Source: Symsagittifera roscoffensis (taxonomy: Eukaryota; Xenacoelomorpha; Acoela; Convolutidae). From it: a DNA stretch of 64,000 nucleotides. Position numbers and translations under genes: made by a program. How positions within the stretch are numbered: the first letter of the stretch is position 1; every line of letters begins with the position of its first letter. Under the pieces are notes generated by a model, which had not been told where the DNA came from, searched no databases, and saw nothing but the letters and a program-made list of their open reading frames with translations. Shown here in pieces: positions 26,201-31,467 of this stretch. The stretch is taken from positions 11,020,517 through 11,084,516 of the forward strand of contig NC_087066.1 in assembly GCF_963678635.1 (NCBI RefSeq). The letters run 5' to 3'.

Positions 26201-27255
26201 CAACAAGGGGATCAATGTTTTTGTCAGATCCCTCCAAGTGAAGCGATCCTGAAGAAGTGTCTTCGAGAACTAGCCCCCTCGGCCATCAGTCGAAACCTGA
26301 TGAAGATGTCGGAACTGCCCTATGAACCAGTAGTGAAAGCAGTGCGCATGATGAGTGACCAGCAGCTGCGCATGTTCTGCTCCCAAATAGGTCGTGACCT
26401 TTTACCCTCTGATAAGGACTCCTTGGTGTTGTTTTTGGAGAAGAAAGATGCGGGTTACGTGAAGGAACTGTTCAAGGCCGCAATGCCCCAGCTGTTCACG
26501 CTGACCGGAATTGCCATGTTAGTCTTTACCCAATCATAGCACGTCAGAAAACAGAACTGAGGTTGAAAAAAATAGTAGTAGATGTTTCAATTGGAATTTC
26601 GTTAAGAAATGTATTTATTGAAAATGAATGGTTATTTAAATGGGACAAAGTAGTGGAATACTTTTTCTGATCTTAGAATGCAAACAAAAAAAAGAAGGGA
26701 AAACTGTTTTTTGTATTTCAACAACTTAGTTGGAACCGAAGTAACTGTCAAGAAAATTAGTTTTTTTTCAGGCTGATATCTGAGAACTTGAACATCACCG
26801 AACGTAAGAAATTGATGGGCGGCAGTGAAGACCTGAACAAACCAACTCCCAAGGCCATCGCTAGATTCGAAAGCATGCTGTCTAGAGAAGAGAAAAACCA
26901 GATCTTCAAAGAGCTCAAGTACGACCTAAACGAACACCAAGTTGAGAGCCAAATTCGAGCCACAGTTCGCCGAAATCCAGCCTTCGTTGAAAAGATTCTT
27001 AAGAAGCCCCAAAAACAGGATGATGGCGAGGAGAAGAAAAAAGAAGAGATCGGGTTAACTATTGAGTATGTATTATCCCAGGGGGAGGAGTTTGTGATGA
27101 AGCTGATTCGGGAGGTCTTGAAGGAGATGGAAGTGAGAGGGATTCTGCAGATGTTGTTGGATATTGGCAAATTGAGGATCAAAAACAACGGCAGATGTTC
27201 TTGTTGGTCGCAAAACACCCTCCCGAATCCATGCCCACATTCTGCTTTTATGTAA
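5205..27255 (+). CDS. Large multi-exon gene; basic/disordered, coiled-coil, helical protein of unknown function
   Basis: I assembled 24 exons with GT/AG borders and compatible phases: 5205-5232, 5740-5880, 7717-8031, 8358-8390, 9037-9222, 9867-10063, 10313-10650, 13267-13374, 16109-16241, 17046-17172, 17337-17484, 17755-17884, 18172-18264, 19139-19312, 19683-19760, 20143(or 20151)-20264, 22377-22523, 22796-22901, 23167-23294, 23541-23670, 24581-24747, 25707-25902, 26228-26517, 26772-27255. The product is about 1,330 residues. Residues 1-740 are mostly disordered (Lys-rich start, poly-Gly, Thr/Ser/Gln-rich) except a more ordered part at about 535-660. Residues 785-955 are coiled coil and 955-1330 helical and charged. 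No signal peptide or membrane segment is visible. The 5/6 join is unsettled in phase; the 14-16 joins depend on the acceptor chosen. It looks like a cytoskeletal or scaffold protein by composition only; no family is recognised. Confidence 0.8.
5369..5505. repeat. Dispersed repeat family B (GGGGCGGATTTAG ends), short copy in intron 1
   Basis: It begins GGGGCGGATTTAGG plus a long G-run and ends CTCGAGAAAATCCTAGATCCGCCCC, so the two ends form an inverted repeat. The internal block TTCGACCCCCTGCCGACCC recurs at 15320-15350, 24390-24410 and 58660-58680. Confidence 0.7.
5740..5880 (+). CDS. Large gene, exon 2 (basic Lys/Gly-rich)
   Basis: The acceptor is TATGTTCAG and the donor GAG|GTAAAA. It encodes a strongly basic segment (VDNKKKESKGSSSKW ... 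GGKGGGKSR). Phase 1 in and out. Confidence 0.8.
6120..6520. repeat. AT-rich dispersed repeat family C, copy in intron 2
   Basis: Repeated TTATAATCAATTATAATCG blocks, followed by AAACTGGTACTAAAGTTGTAATATAATCG. The same order is seen at about 50290-50560 (ACTGGTACCAAAATTGTAATATAAT), so this is a repeat family and not chance AT richness. Confidence 0.65.
7290..7600. repeat. Repeat family B, interior fragment in intron 2
   Basis: It shares the interior blocks of the family: AGGTCGACAAATTTGATTTCTGAGCTCTC, GACCAAAAATTGCGTTTTTT, GCGCGCTCCCCC and CCAGCCAATAATGGAT. Both GGGGCGGAT ends are missing. Confidence 0.6.
7717..8031 (+). CDS. Large gene, exon 3 (acidic, poly-Gly)
   Basis: Acceptor TCCTCCCTAG. 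It encodes GTSRAPPSNIAEEEDETPG, an 11-residue glycine run, then ATSDVKNPKYTEHFTN and a Lys-rich end. The donor C|GTGGAA at 8032 is the only choice that fits exon 4 in frame. Confidence 0.75.
8050..8350 (+). repeat. Dispersed repeat family D, copy in intron 3
   Basis: Blocks TTTCCAGCGGAATAAAAACT, GTTTTCTCAAGTTGGGTT, GAAATTCAAAGAGCTTAAAGG and GATTGGCTATG recur in order at 11200-11660, 20920-21245 and 25330-25670, always in the same orientation and always in introns of this gene. Confidence 0.7.
8358..8390 (+). CDS. Large gene, exon 4 (micro-exon, 33 nt)
   Basis: Acceptor TATTTTTTAG and donor GGAG|GTAAAG. It encodes about 11 residues, NEGDDTGATG, phase 1 in and out, and joins both neighbours in frame. 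Confidence 0.6.
9037..9222 (+). CDS. Large gene, exon 5 (Lys/Ser/Gln-rich)
   Basis: The acceptor is CTTCATTATAG. It encodes TGSKKYRYTSDSSKSKKEK and then a Gln/Ser-rich stretch to RYKS. The donor A|GTGGGC at 9223 is chosen. A second donor, AAG|GTTAGT at 9095, is equally good and would drop the Gln-rich part. Neither gives the phase that the first acceptor of exon 6 needs. Confidence 0.6.
9867..10063 (+). CDS. Large gene, exon 6 (Thr/Asn-rich)
   Basis: The donor GTG|GTGAGA fixes the frame, because only the frame reading ...VDVKSANSSG joins exon 7 without a stop. In that frame the exon reads DIGEATEDVSTTGQKTDN... . The acceptor is ATTTAG (9861-9866), or a later AG at 9888-9889, which would restore phase with exon 5. 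Confidence 0.6.
10313..10650 (+). CDS. Large gene, exon 7 (Thr/Arg-rich)
   Basis: Acceptor TTCAACAG, donor GAA|GTGAGT. The 112 codons are dominated by Thr, Arg, Ser and Gly (TTTVAPNETTMIRSTSR; PPPTTTRTPGGVTTGGSG). The content suggests a disordered linker. Confidence 0.8.
10651..13266 (+). other. Intron 7: repeats and AT-rich DNA
   Basis: It holds family D sequence at about 11160-11660 and a fragment of family A at about 12360-12420 (GATAGTCAGAACGG ... CCTGATACGATCCTTCTTGTT). No further exon is seen. Confidence 0.55.
11160..11660 (+). repeat. Repeat family D, tandem partial copies in intron 7
   Basis: TTTCCAGCGGAATCAAAATTTTACC, GTTTTCTCAAATTGGGTTCT and TCCAACTTTCTGCTGGCTATG match the copies in introns 3, 16 and 21. 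The 3' part occurs twice (about 11440-11500 and 11590-11650), so the copy is partly duplicated. Confidence 0.65.
13267..13374 (+). CDS. Large gene, exon 8
   Basis: Acceptor ATGTTGCAG, donor CAG|GTTACT, 36 codons, phase 0 in and out. It reads AATQGEDKWTKTLRTTRHG... and ends GDDYYYYEGSQ. It splices directly to GTYVTWD of exon 9. Confidence 0.8.
13540..13865 (+). repeat. Dispersed repeat family A, best copy, in intron 8
   Basis: From a start near TTGTGCTCGGGGTGGG, through TTCAGACAAATTTCGACTTTTTAACTAGC and TGAGCTCAAATTTGAAAA, to GGCAGTCGGAACACTCAAGGCTTTGCCCTGATACGAGCAGTCTTGTT. The reverse complement is at 63061-63500 and partial copies occur at many other places. Confidence 0.7.
13905..14445 (+). 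repeat. Two further partial family A copies
   Basis: Restarts of TTGTGCTCGAGTTGG/TTTCGACTTCTTTATTAGC at about 13960 and TTGTGCTCGGGTGG/CGACTTTTTAATTAGC at about 14170. The second continues into GGACAATTCACGCGCGATATATTTCGCGC, which seems to be the far end of the family. Confidence 0.6.
14582..15048. mobile_element. 467-bp palindromic (foldback) element in intron 8
   Basis: The left arm (14582-14717, GGACAAAGTTAAAGATGACA ... TATCGCGATCAACATTTAGCC) is repeated inverted on the right (14903-15048, ending TGTCATTTTTAACTTTGTCC). The arms are about 135-145 bp with scattered mismatches and small indels. The central 185 bp is less AT-rich and has no coding potential. This is the structure of a non-autonomous foldback or MITE element; no clear target duplication is seen. 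Confidence 0.8.
15283..15475. repeat. Repeat family B, copy in intron 8, next to TA/TG simple repeats
   Basis: It begins AGGGGCGGACTTAG plus a G-run, contains TTCGACCCCCTGCCGACGC, and ends with CATCGAGAAAATTTTATATCCGCC. It is followed at 15478-15560 by (TA)n-rich and (GT)n microsatellite sequence. Confidence 0.65.
16109..16241 (+). CDS. Large gene, exon 9 (Gln/Arg/Ser-rich)
   Basis: Acceptor ATTTTTCAG, donor AAAG|GTGAGA, phase 0 to 1. It encodes GTYVTWDTETQPDGQTRKT ... SSQKRMAGSFK. Confidence 0.82.
17046..17172 (+). CDS. Large gene, exon 10
   Basis: Acceptor TTTTTTTGTAG, donor CC|GTGAGT. It encodes VGPRGGRASTVDQQNRQK, an acidic/Gly patch and VRDFNREP. The phases fit both neighbours. Confidence 0.82.
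17337..17484 (+). CDS. Large gene, exon 11 (start of a more ordered part)
   Basis: Acceptor ACTTGCAG. It encodes MNSSDSVWKQEHGHTWGGGW followed by DTLDSKGIKAKGVHFDSDVE. Tryptophan and histidine content sets it apart from the disordered upstream exons. Donor GCA|GTGATG, phase 0. Confidence 0.8.
17755..17884 (+). CDS. Large gene, exon 12
   Basis: Acceptor CTGAGAGCAG. It encodes EITVGSEKYEAEFGKYRMF and DAKGFQISQDVRKFLRNNRD. The donor CTCA|GTAACC is in the phase needed by exon 13. Confidence 0.75.
18172..18264 (+). CDS. Large gene, exon 13
   Basis: Acceptor TGTGTTTACAG, donor GCAG|GTGAGT. It encodes ARRDAKMALQEITDMMHDNL then MKRFPPCHDA, an amphipathic helix-like stretch. Confidence 0.8.
18740..19075 (+). 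repeat. Repeat family B, nearly full copy in intron 13
   Basis: Blocks in order: GGGTGGATCTAGGATTTTCTCGAGG, GTCGACCTATTTCTTTGGGTCGACC, TTTTCTGAGCTCTC, GCGAGCGCCCCCC, GGTCAGTCAGCCAAAAATGGATGTCTC, AATAGTACAAAGGGG. It ends just before the exon 14 acceptor. Confidence 0.7.
19139..19312 (+). CDS. Large gene, exon 14 (Gly/Pro-rich)
   Basis: Acceptor TGTTATTCAG, donor CCAG|GTAAGC. It encodes DMMFGPGTMGSPGPGSP ... and a Pro-rich part ending IFSEHPPP, a flexible linker by composition. It ends in phase 1. Confidence 0.8.
19683..19760 (+). CDS. Large gene, exon 15 (two possible frames)
   Basis: Acceptor CTGTTTCAG, donor GGG|GTAAGG, 78 nt. Joined to exon 14 it reads AFSSCGWICEPTSS... and fits exon 16 only if that starts at 20151. 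Read in phase 0 it gives PSAPVGGFVNPHQVREEKQ and fits exon 16 from 20143, but then the join to exon 14 is out of frame. Alternative acceptor use at exon 16 explains the first choice without any error. Confidence 0.6.
20143..20264 (+). CDS. Large gene, exon 16
   Basis: It encodes (DAP)VAGFHVGTEPLDRFFANL then a Cys-containing part (GEHCQCARGELGKFSLEC). Two acceptors lie 8 nt apart (ATGACAG before 20143 and GCTCCAG before 20151) and decide the frame of exon 15. Donor AA|GTGAGT, phase 2. Confidence 0.75.
20800..21250 (+). repeat. Repeat family D, copy in intron 16
   Basis: GAAGGCAAACTACACTATAGAACAGCG, TTCTAGTTTCAAAACTTTATTTTC, TTCTCGATTTG and GCGTTCTATTGGCTATG follow the same order as in introns 3, 7 and 21. 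Confidence 0.6.
21251..22376 (+). other. Rest of intron 16, no gene seen
   Basis: AT-rich. Around 21660-21710 there is a short purine-rich tandem stretch (GCAAAGCGAAGCGGAGC...), but no supported exon. Confidence 0.5.
22377..22523 (+). CDS. Large gene, exon 17 (coiled coil begins)
   Basis: Acceptor ACTTTTTAG, donor AG|GTTAGA, phase 2. It encodes NAMAECENYRAAASESTKLK then LERVYKDREFEIISDFEEKL. The charged heptad-like pattern (L, K, E) marks the start of the coiled-coil region. Confidence 0.85.
22796..22901 (+). CDS. Large gene, exon 18 (coiled coil)
   Basis: The acceptor is TTGCTCTAG, since the next AG (22799) would run into a stop. Donor AGG|GTAGGA. It encodes QALELCELKERSKREMAQLE then RHYLQVMDSEGERLR. 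Confidence 0.85.
23167..23294 (+). CDS. Large gene, exon 19 (coiled coil)
   Basis: Acceptor ATTTTTTCCAG, donor AA|GTGAGA. It encodes RKHQKELEDLGEELFEKTRT and ISELEAEVRMGIETIDRAH. Confidence 0.85.
23541..23670 (+). CDS. Large gene, exon 20 (coiled coil)
   Basis: Acceptor TTGCACAAG, donor GAT|GTGAGT. It encodes IASLFREVLDEKSELRLELS then TEERMYAMQTD, phase 2 to 0. Confidence 0.85.
23874..23893. repeat. Poly-G run in intron 20
   Basis: An uninterrupted run of about 18 G. Similar runs of 10 to 18 G or C occur at 5387, 15297, 32885, 58360, 59197 and 63960, several at the ends of family B copies. Confidence 0.8.
24290..24450 (+). repeat. Repeat family B, 3' part in intron 20
   Basis: TCTGGCACCGAAGGCGCCTTTAG, AGCCAAAAATGGATATCTCAAAATAG, TTTGGGTCGGCAGCGGGTCGAATCCCTGA, a C-run and AAATCCGC, in the family's order. 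Confidence 0.65.
24581..24747 (+). CDS. Large gene, exon 21 (helical C-terminal region begins)
   Basis: Acceptor TATGTTGCAG. The donor CA|GTTGGT is chosen over TTG|GTGATT four bases later because only it is in phase with exon 22. It encodes LNQVALGDLEPILLGLDEVE and MREVIKFLKETNPATC. Confidence 0.82.
25330..25670 (+). repeat. Repeat family D, copy in intron 21
   Basis: GAAGGCAAACTCCACAATCGAACAGC, GACTTCTAATTTTG, GTTTTGTCTATTGATCCAGTTTTCTC and TCCAACTTTCAGTTAGC. It ends about 40 bp before the exon 22 acceptor and may supply part of that acceptor region. Confidence 0.65.
25707..25902 (+). CDS. Large gene, exon 22
   Basis: Acceptor GTGTTTAG, donor AAT|GTTAGT. It encodes GYLLKKLVHRLDVDYDFTQR, LFKAIKPYSTLDNVIDLINK and ITMLHRANLN. 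This looks like a globular alpha-helical repeat; I do not recognise the fold. Confidence 0.85.
26228..26517 (+). CDS. Large gene, exon 23
   Basis: Acceptor TTTTGTCAG, donor AT|GTTAGT. It encodes PPSEAILKKCLRELAPSAIS, MKMSELPYEPVVKAVRMMSD and KELFKAAMPQLFTLTGIA. Regular helical patterning continues from exon 22. Confidence 0.87.
26772..27255 (+). CDS. Large gene, exon 24 (last exon)
   Basis: Acceptor TTTTTTTTCAG. 161 codons to TAA at 27253. It is highly charged and helical (LNITERKKLMGGSEDL; FESMLSREEKNQIFKELKYD; EYVLSQGEEFVMKLIREVLK). The last 25 residues are Cys/Pro-rich (RCSCWSQNTLPNPCPHS) and unlike the rest, so a donor near 27180 that I cannot see remains possible. No canonical AATAAA closely follows. 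Confidence 0.82.
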
Positions 27256-28330
27256 CATTATTCGTGTAAAAGATACTTAAATAATATTTTTGAAAAACTG
27301 GTTTTGATAAAATTTTAAGAGAAAAAGAACAAAGTCTAGACATAGGTAATACCAACATAAAAACGCAAGAAAACAGCAAAGCGAAAGTTATTGTTCCAAC
27401 TGTTGAAAACAGAGAGGAACTTTGGATTCGGGATTGTTTTAGTTTTTTTTCAACGCAAAATCAGCTACCACGAAGACTCATCGTACGGGGTTGAGTGATA
27501 TATCATATTAAAGCCCTTTCAGTCGTAAGTCGAACCACATATAAAATATTCCAAAAAATTTCCCCAGATCGAGAAAAACCGGTTTGAAATTTTTGATTTT
27601 TTTGGTCTAAGTTCGAGCCAATTAGTAAGGTAGTTACTAATTGCAATAGCTTATTTAAGCTTAACTTAAGCGGTGAAAACTTAGTTTTGCTCAATTAAAG
27701 GTAGTTTTTTGAGTTTTTAGCGAAATTTTGGGAATCAAAAATTTGAAAATTTAAAAAAGTTTCCACAAAAAACTGTTAATTTTTTTTTTCGTTTTTCTTG
27801 TCAATTTTCTTCAAAAATTGTAATCCAATTGACATATTTTACTATGACTCTCAAACATGCCAAAGTTTTTTTTCCGCTCAAATTTTTTTTCATCACAACA
27901 TGCAGAAAAATACGACACAAATTTGACAGAAATTTTTTGTATTTTCTTAAGACTGTGGTCGGAACATTCGGTGCTAATAATTTGAAGTTTGATCATTCTT
28001 TAAGTTCACACTTTATTTCCCTTGTTGAAAGGAAGGCAAACACCACTATTGAATAACAACGAAAAAAAACATACATCGATCAGAAAAAAACATCGATGGG
28101 CTGCTGGTTCAAAATGAAGTAGTGGAAGAATTTAATTAGCAACATGTGCAACCAGGAAATGGTTGAAACTGGAGGATCCAAAATAAATGTTCTAATCAAA
28201 ATGATACAAAAACCTTGAGACTGGTGACAAGAAAAAATGGGCAGAGATATAGGTATCTTCGTGCGTGAAGAGACTCGACATCAAATAAAGCAAAAAAACT
28301 GACAACAATAATCTTAAAATGATAGCTGTG
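27256..28330. other. Intergenic, no gene seen
   Basis: AT-rich. At 28015-28060 there is a short family D fragment (CTTGTTGAAAGGAAGGCAAACACCACTATTGAA). Confidence 0.5.
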
Positions 28331-28339
28331 GAATTCAAC

Positions 28340-29540
28340 TAAGAAAATAAAATAATATTATCTTGTGTGTACAATCCACCAAGTTCAGTCAATAGCCAGA
28401 ACCTAACCAAATTTCAAAATATAGTGGTTGTGCCAGAACCAAATCAAAGAGCATGCGGAGACTTCAATGTGAACAGCATGCGTAGCTCAAAAACTAGGAC
28501 TCAAATTTGTCGCTTAATGTTAGGGAATGAAATTTTCGGCATGAACAAAAAATAACCAACAAGTTTAACAACAAAGTAAAAAACAAGACTAAAATATCTT
28601 TAACTCTCAATGCATCACTACGGCAAAACACATCGATTTATGTTCAACTTTTAGTTGTTTATCGTTCAAATTCGGTTGGTGACAAATTTTATATCTAGAA
28701 ATGGTACCGAATTAACAAACAAGACTGCTCGTAGATCAGGGTGAAGCTCTGAATTTTCCGATTGTCCTTAATTCATAGCCAATAGTTTTTTGGAAAACAA
28801 TTTACTAAAAATCTAAAAATTTTGGACAACATCTAAGTGTAAAAGTTTGAGTCGTACGAAATTATTCTGACCAATTAGCTAGTTTCATTACCATTTGGAA
28901 TGATTTTGCTGTGCGAGATAACTTGCCACGCATAAATATTTCGAGTTACGCACTAAGCTTTATCAAAGAAAACTCTTCAAAGCGCGCATGGCCAATTTCC
29001 CAATTAATTTTCATACCCTTAGAACTTTACAAAAACTTATTGTAGGTATTAGCATTTTAAATTTGAACTCAAGAAATTGATATATTCAATGGGGTATAAA
29101 AATTACTGAATAAAAAATACACCGAACATTAATATTGCTTTTTCTTCGAAAGTCAAAAAAAAGAATTTTAGTATGTTAAAAACTGACTGGAAGTTGACTT
29201 TGACTACTTAGAAGAAAAGGTGAATGAGTTAAGCTGCGGACAGGGTTTTACTCATCTACACGCAATGCTTATTGACAGTTTAAATATTTTTATCCCTAAG
29301 AAACCAAAACCGGCAAACAAAGACAAGGTTTTTTGGATTGACAACCAATTTATACCAGGTGCTAATAGGAAGAATAGATAAAGATTAATTCTTCTGAAAT
29401 TTGGGAGCGTAGATGCTAGAGATCAACAATTTTGTTGGAATTTAGTGGAAAAAAAAACATTTTTAAAGAAGAGAAAAATAACGCGGCTGTATATATATTC
29501 AACAATTTTTTCAAAAACATAGGCAATAAGTTAGCAAAAT
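28340..29540 (+). pseudogene. Non-LTR retrotransposon (LINE) relic
   Basis: 28367-28555 encodes YNPPSSVNSQNLTKFQNI ... ACGDFNVNSMRSSKTRTQIC, which fits the GDFN motif region of a LINE apurinic endonuclease. 29230-29385 encodes THLHAMLIDSLNIFIPKK and KDKVFWIDNQF, and 29490-29540 FNNFFKNIGNKLAK, as in the linker before LINE reverse transcriptase. A family A fragment (28725-28770) interrupts it and stops break the frame; no reverse transcriptase core remains. Confidence 0.65.
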
Positions 29541-29884
29541 AGTTGCTACAAACACACGCCAAAAAAACACCAAAAAAATAGGTGGGAAATCAGGGTTTTT
29601 GAGACCGGTGAAACCAAAGGAATTGAATAAACCTTGGAAAGTTTGAAACAAAAATTCAACCTAGATTGCCAAAAACTTAATCAGGCTTATGATAAGTATA
29701 TTGAAGTAGGTCAGAAACGCGAGAAACTCTGAAAACAAAACAATCCACGAAAACATCAACCGAAGACCAGGAAACAAATAGAATTTGGATCCTCACACAA
29801 AAACACCAGGACGCGAGTGTTGAGACCTTCTACGAACCGTTCTCAAAGACAACCTCCATGATCTAACAAGTCGACTATTTTACC

Positions 29885-30636
29885 AGGTTACCTTGCTTCT
29901 GACGAGTCTATGTTTATTCCCTCGTATACCTCCGATATAAGCGATTGGGAATGGATAGCTGGAGGTTTTCCGTGTAGAAACGTAGTTAGGGAGCGAATTA
30001 TTTCGAATTCCGTAAATGATTTACAACAGGATAACAACACTGATAACTCTCCCGAAGCAAATGATAACCTTAAGGTTGAGATTTTAGAAACTAACCAAGA
30101 CGACGCGCTAATAACATCGCAGTGACCAATCAGCATCAGTCCGGTGGAATCTACTACCACCACTCAAGAAAGGGACTCGAAGAATAACTCAACAGCACCA
30201 CTAAAGGAAGACTCCCCAGTGATCTTCCCAATCTATTTCATCTAATAAACAGGGACTCATCTGATGAAGCCCTCTGCCTAAGCCAAAGTCCACACCTAAA
30301 CCCGGTAATGAACCACCCATACGCCGGTCTAATAGAAATGTGGGCCCGCCAAAGTTCTATGGTAAGAGATATTTCATAGATGTTGTAGATGAGCTTCAAG
30401 TGGTTTCTGGCACCGCATCGAGCCCTATCGTCCTGGACAACAACATCAGCGAACACTCTGACTTAACTCACCAAGGATTTCCTTCGGACATAGTGACTAT
30501 TCATTCAGACCCTTCTTCACCAGATCTTCATTCATCTTCATCGACGGACGAATCCCTACGAATTGCTGCGGACAATTTTGACGACAACATGGATCTTGAC
30601 AGCGACTATTCAAGGCCGAACTTGAAAACTTTATAA
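29885..30636 (+). pseudogene. Probable 3' end of a retroelement polyprotein, broken
   Basis: An open stretch (SDISDWEWIAGGFPCRNVVR) reads through TGA at 30122 into PISISPVESTTTTQERDSK. After a stop, another frame gives PPIRRSNRNVGPPKFYGKRY then an acidic Ser-rich tail to a stop at 30636. A tail with RRSNR...GPP...Y is common at the end of LTR-retrotransposon integrases. No catalytic domain is left, so this is by resemblance only. Confidence 0.4.
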
Positions 30637-30949
30637 ACTGCTACAGAAACTGTAAACTCAAAAACTAATCATAACATTTCGCTAAGCCGATGCTATATGT
30701 TTTTTTTTCCTATTTACTACAATACTTTTGGATTGTTAACCGCCTGGGACATCATTTAAATTCCTTCGGATTAGTACATACACTTCACCTTAATGTTTGG
30801 CTACCTTTAAAACTTGATAGAAATGCTTTATACATGTACTTGATAGTAAAGCTCACTTAATTACATTTGGACTCAGTTACATTCCAAGGAATTTAACTTC
30901 GTAATTTTTCTGATTTCGAATTCGTCGACATACTTTTACATCCGGCGGA

Positions 30950-31467
30950 TGTTGGGTGTTTATTTTAATCCAGCAGTTAATTTCATATCATTAACGGCCT
31001 TATTTAAATGCACTCGTTAATTTTTATCTCTAATCTAGTACACTTATGGTGCTTAAAATTTAATTTTGTTTCCCAAAGGGGAGAAAAGGTGCACTTAGTT
31101 AGTCACTTTTTGCAATATAAATTTTTTCTGCTTAAAGGAATGATGTGGTTCTACTTTATATACTCTAGTTTAGCTAACGATTACGTAACCATTCTAACAG
31201 GTCACTTAGATTTGACCTTCACTTTTTCATTCTCTCCGGCGAAGAGAATGCTCTCTTCACTTTTTATTGTTTTAACTTTAGATTATTTCAATTTTATTCT
31301 TTTGTTCTTTTAATTGTAAAAAGTAGAATTAGTTGCAACAAAGTAACATTTTATCACGTTATATATCGCGTTTTTAGTTATAGCTTTCAAAGTAGATCCA
31401 TATATAAACAATTAAAACTTGGTGAAATGATTTTCAGAGTTTGAGTCGTTAGTGTCACTATACTTCA
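30950..31467 (+). repeat. Candidate LTR or 3' region of the retroelement
   Basis: TGTTGGGTGTTTATTTTAATCC starts shortly after the tail ORF, and a TATATATCGCGTTTTTAG box lies at about 31363. No second copy is in the window, so LTR identity is unproven. Confidence 0.25.

Noticed and set aside
26757-27218. Minus-strand ORF of 153 codons
   Set aside because: It is the reverse strand of the last exon of the large gene, whose plus frame is clearly protein-like and continuous with exon 23.
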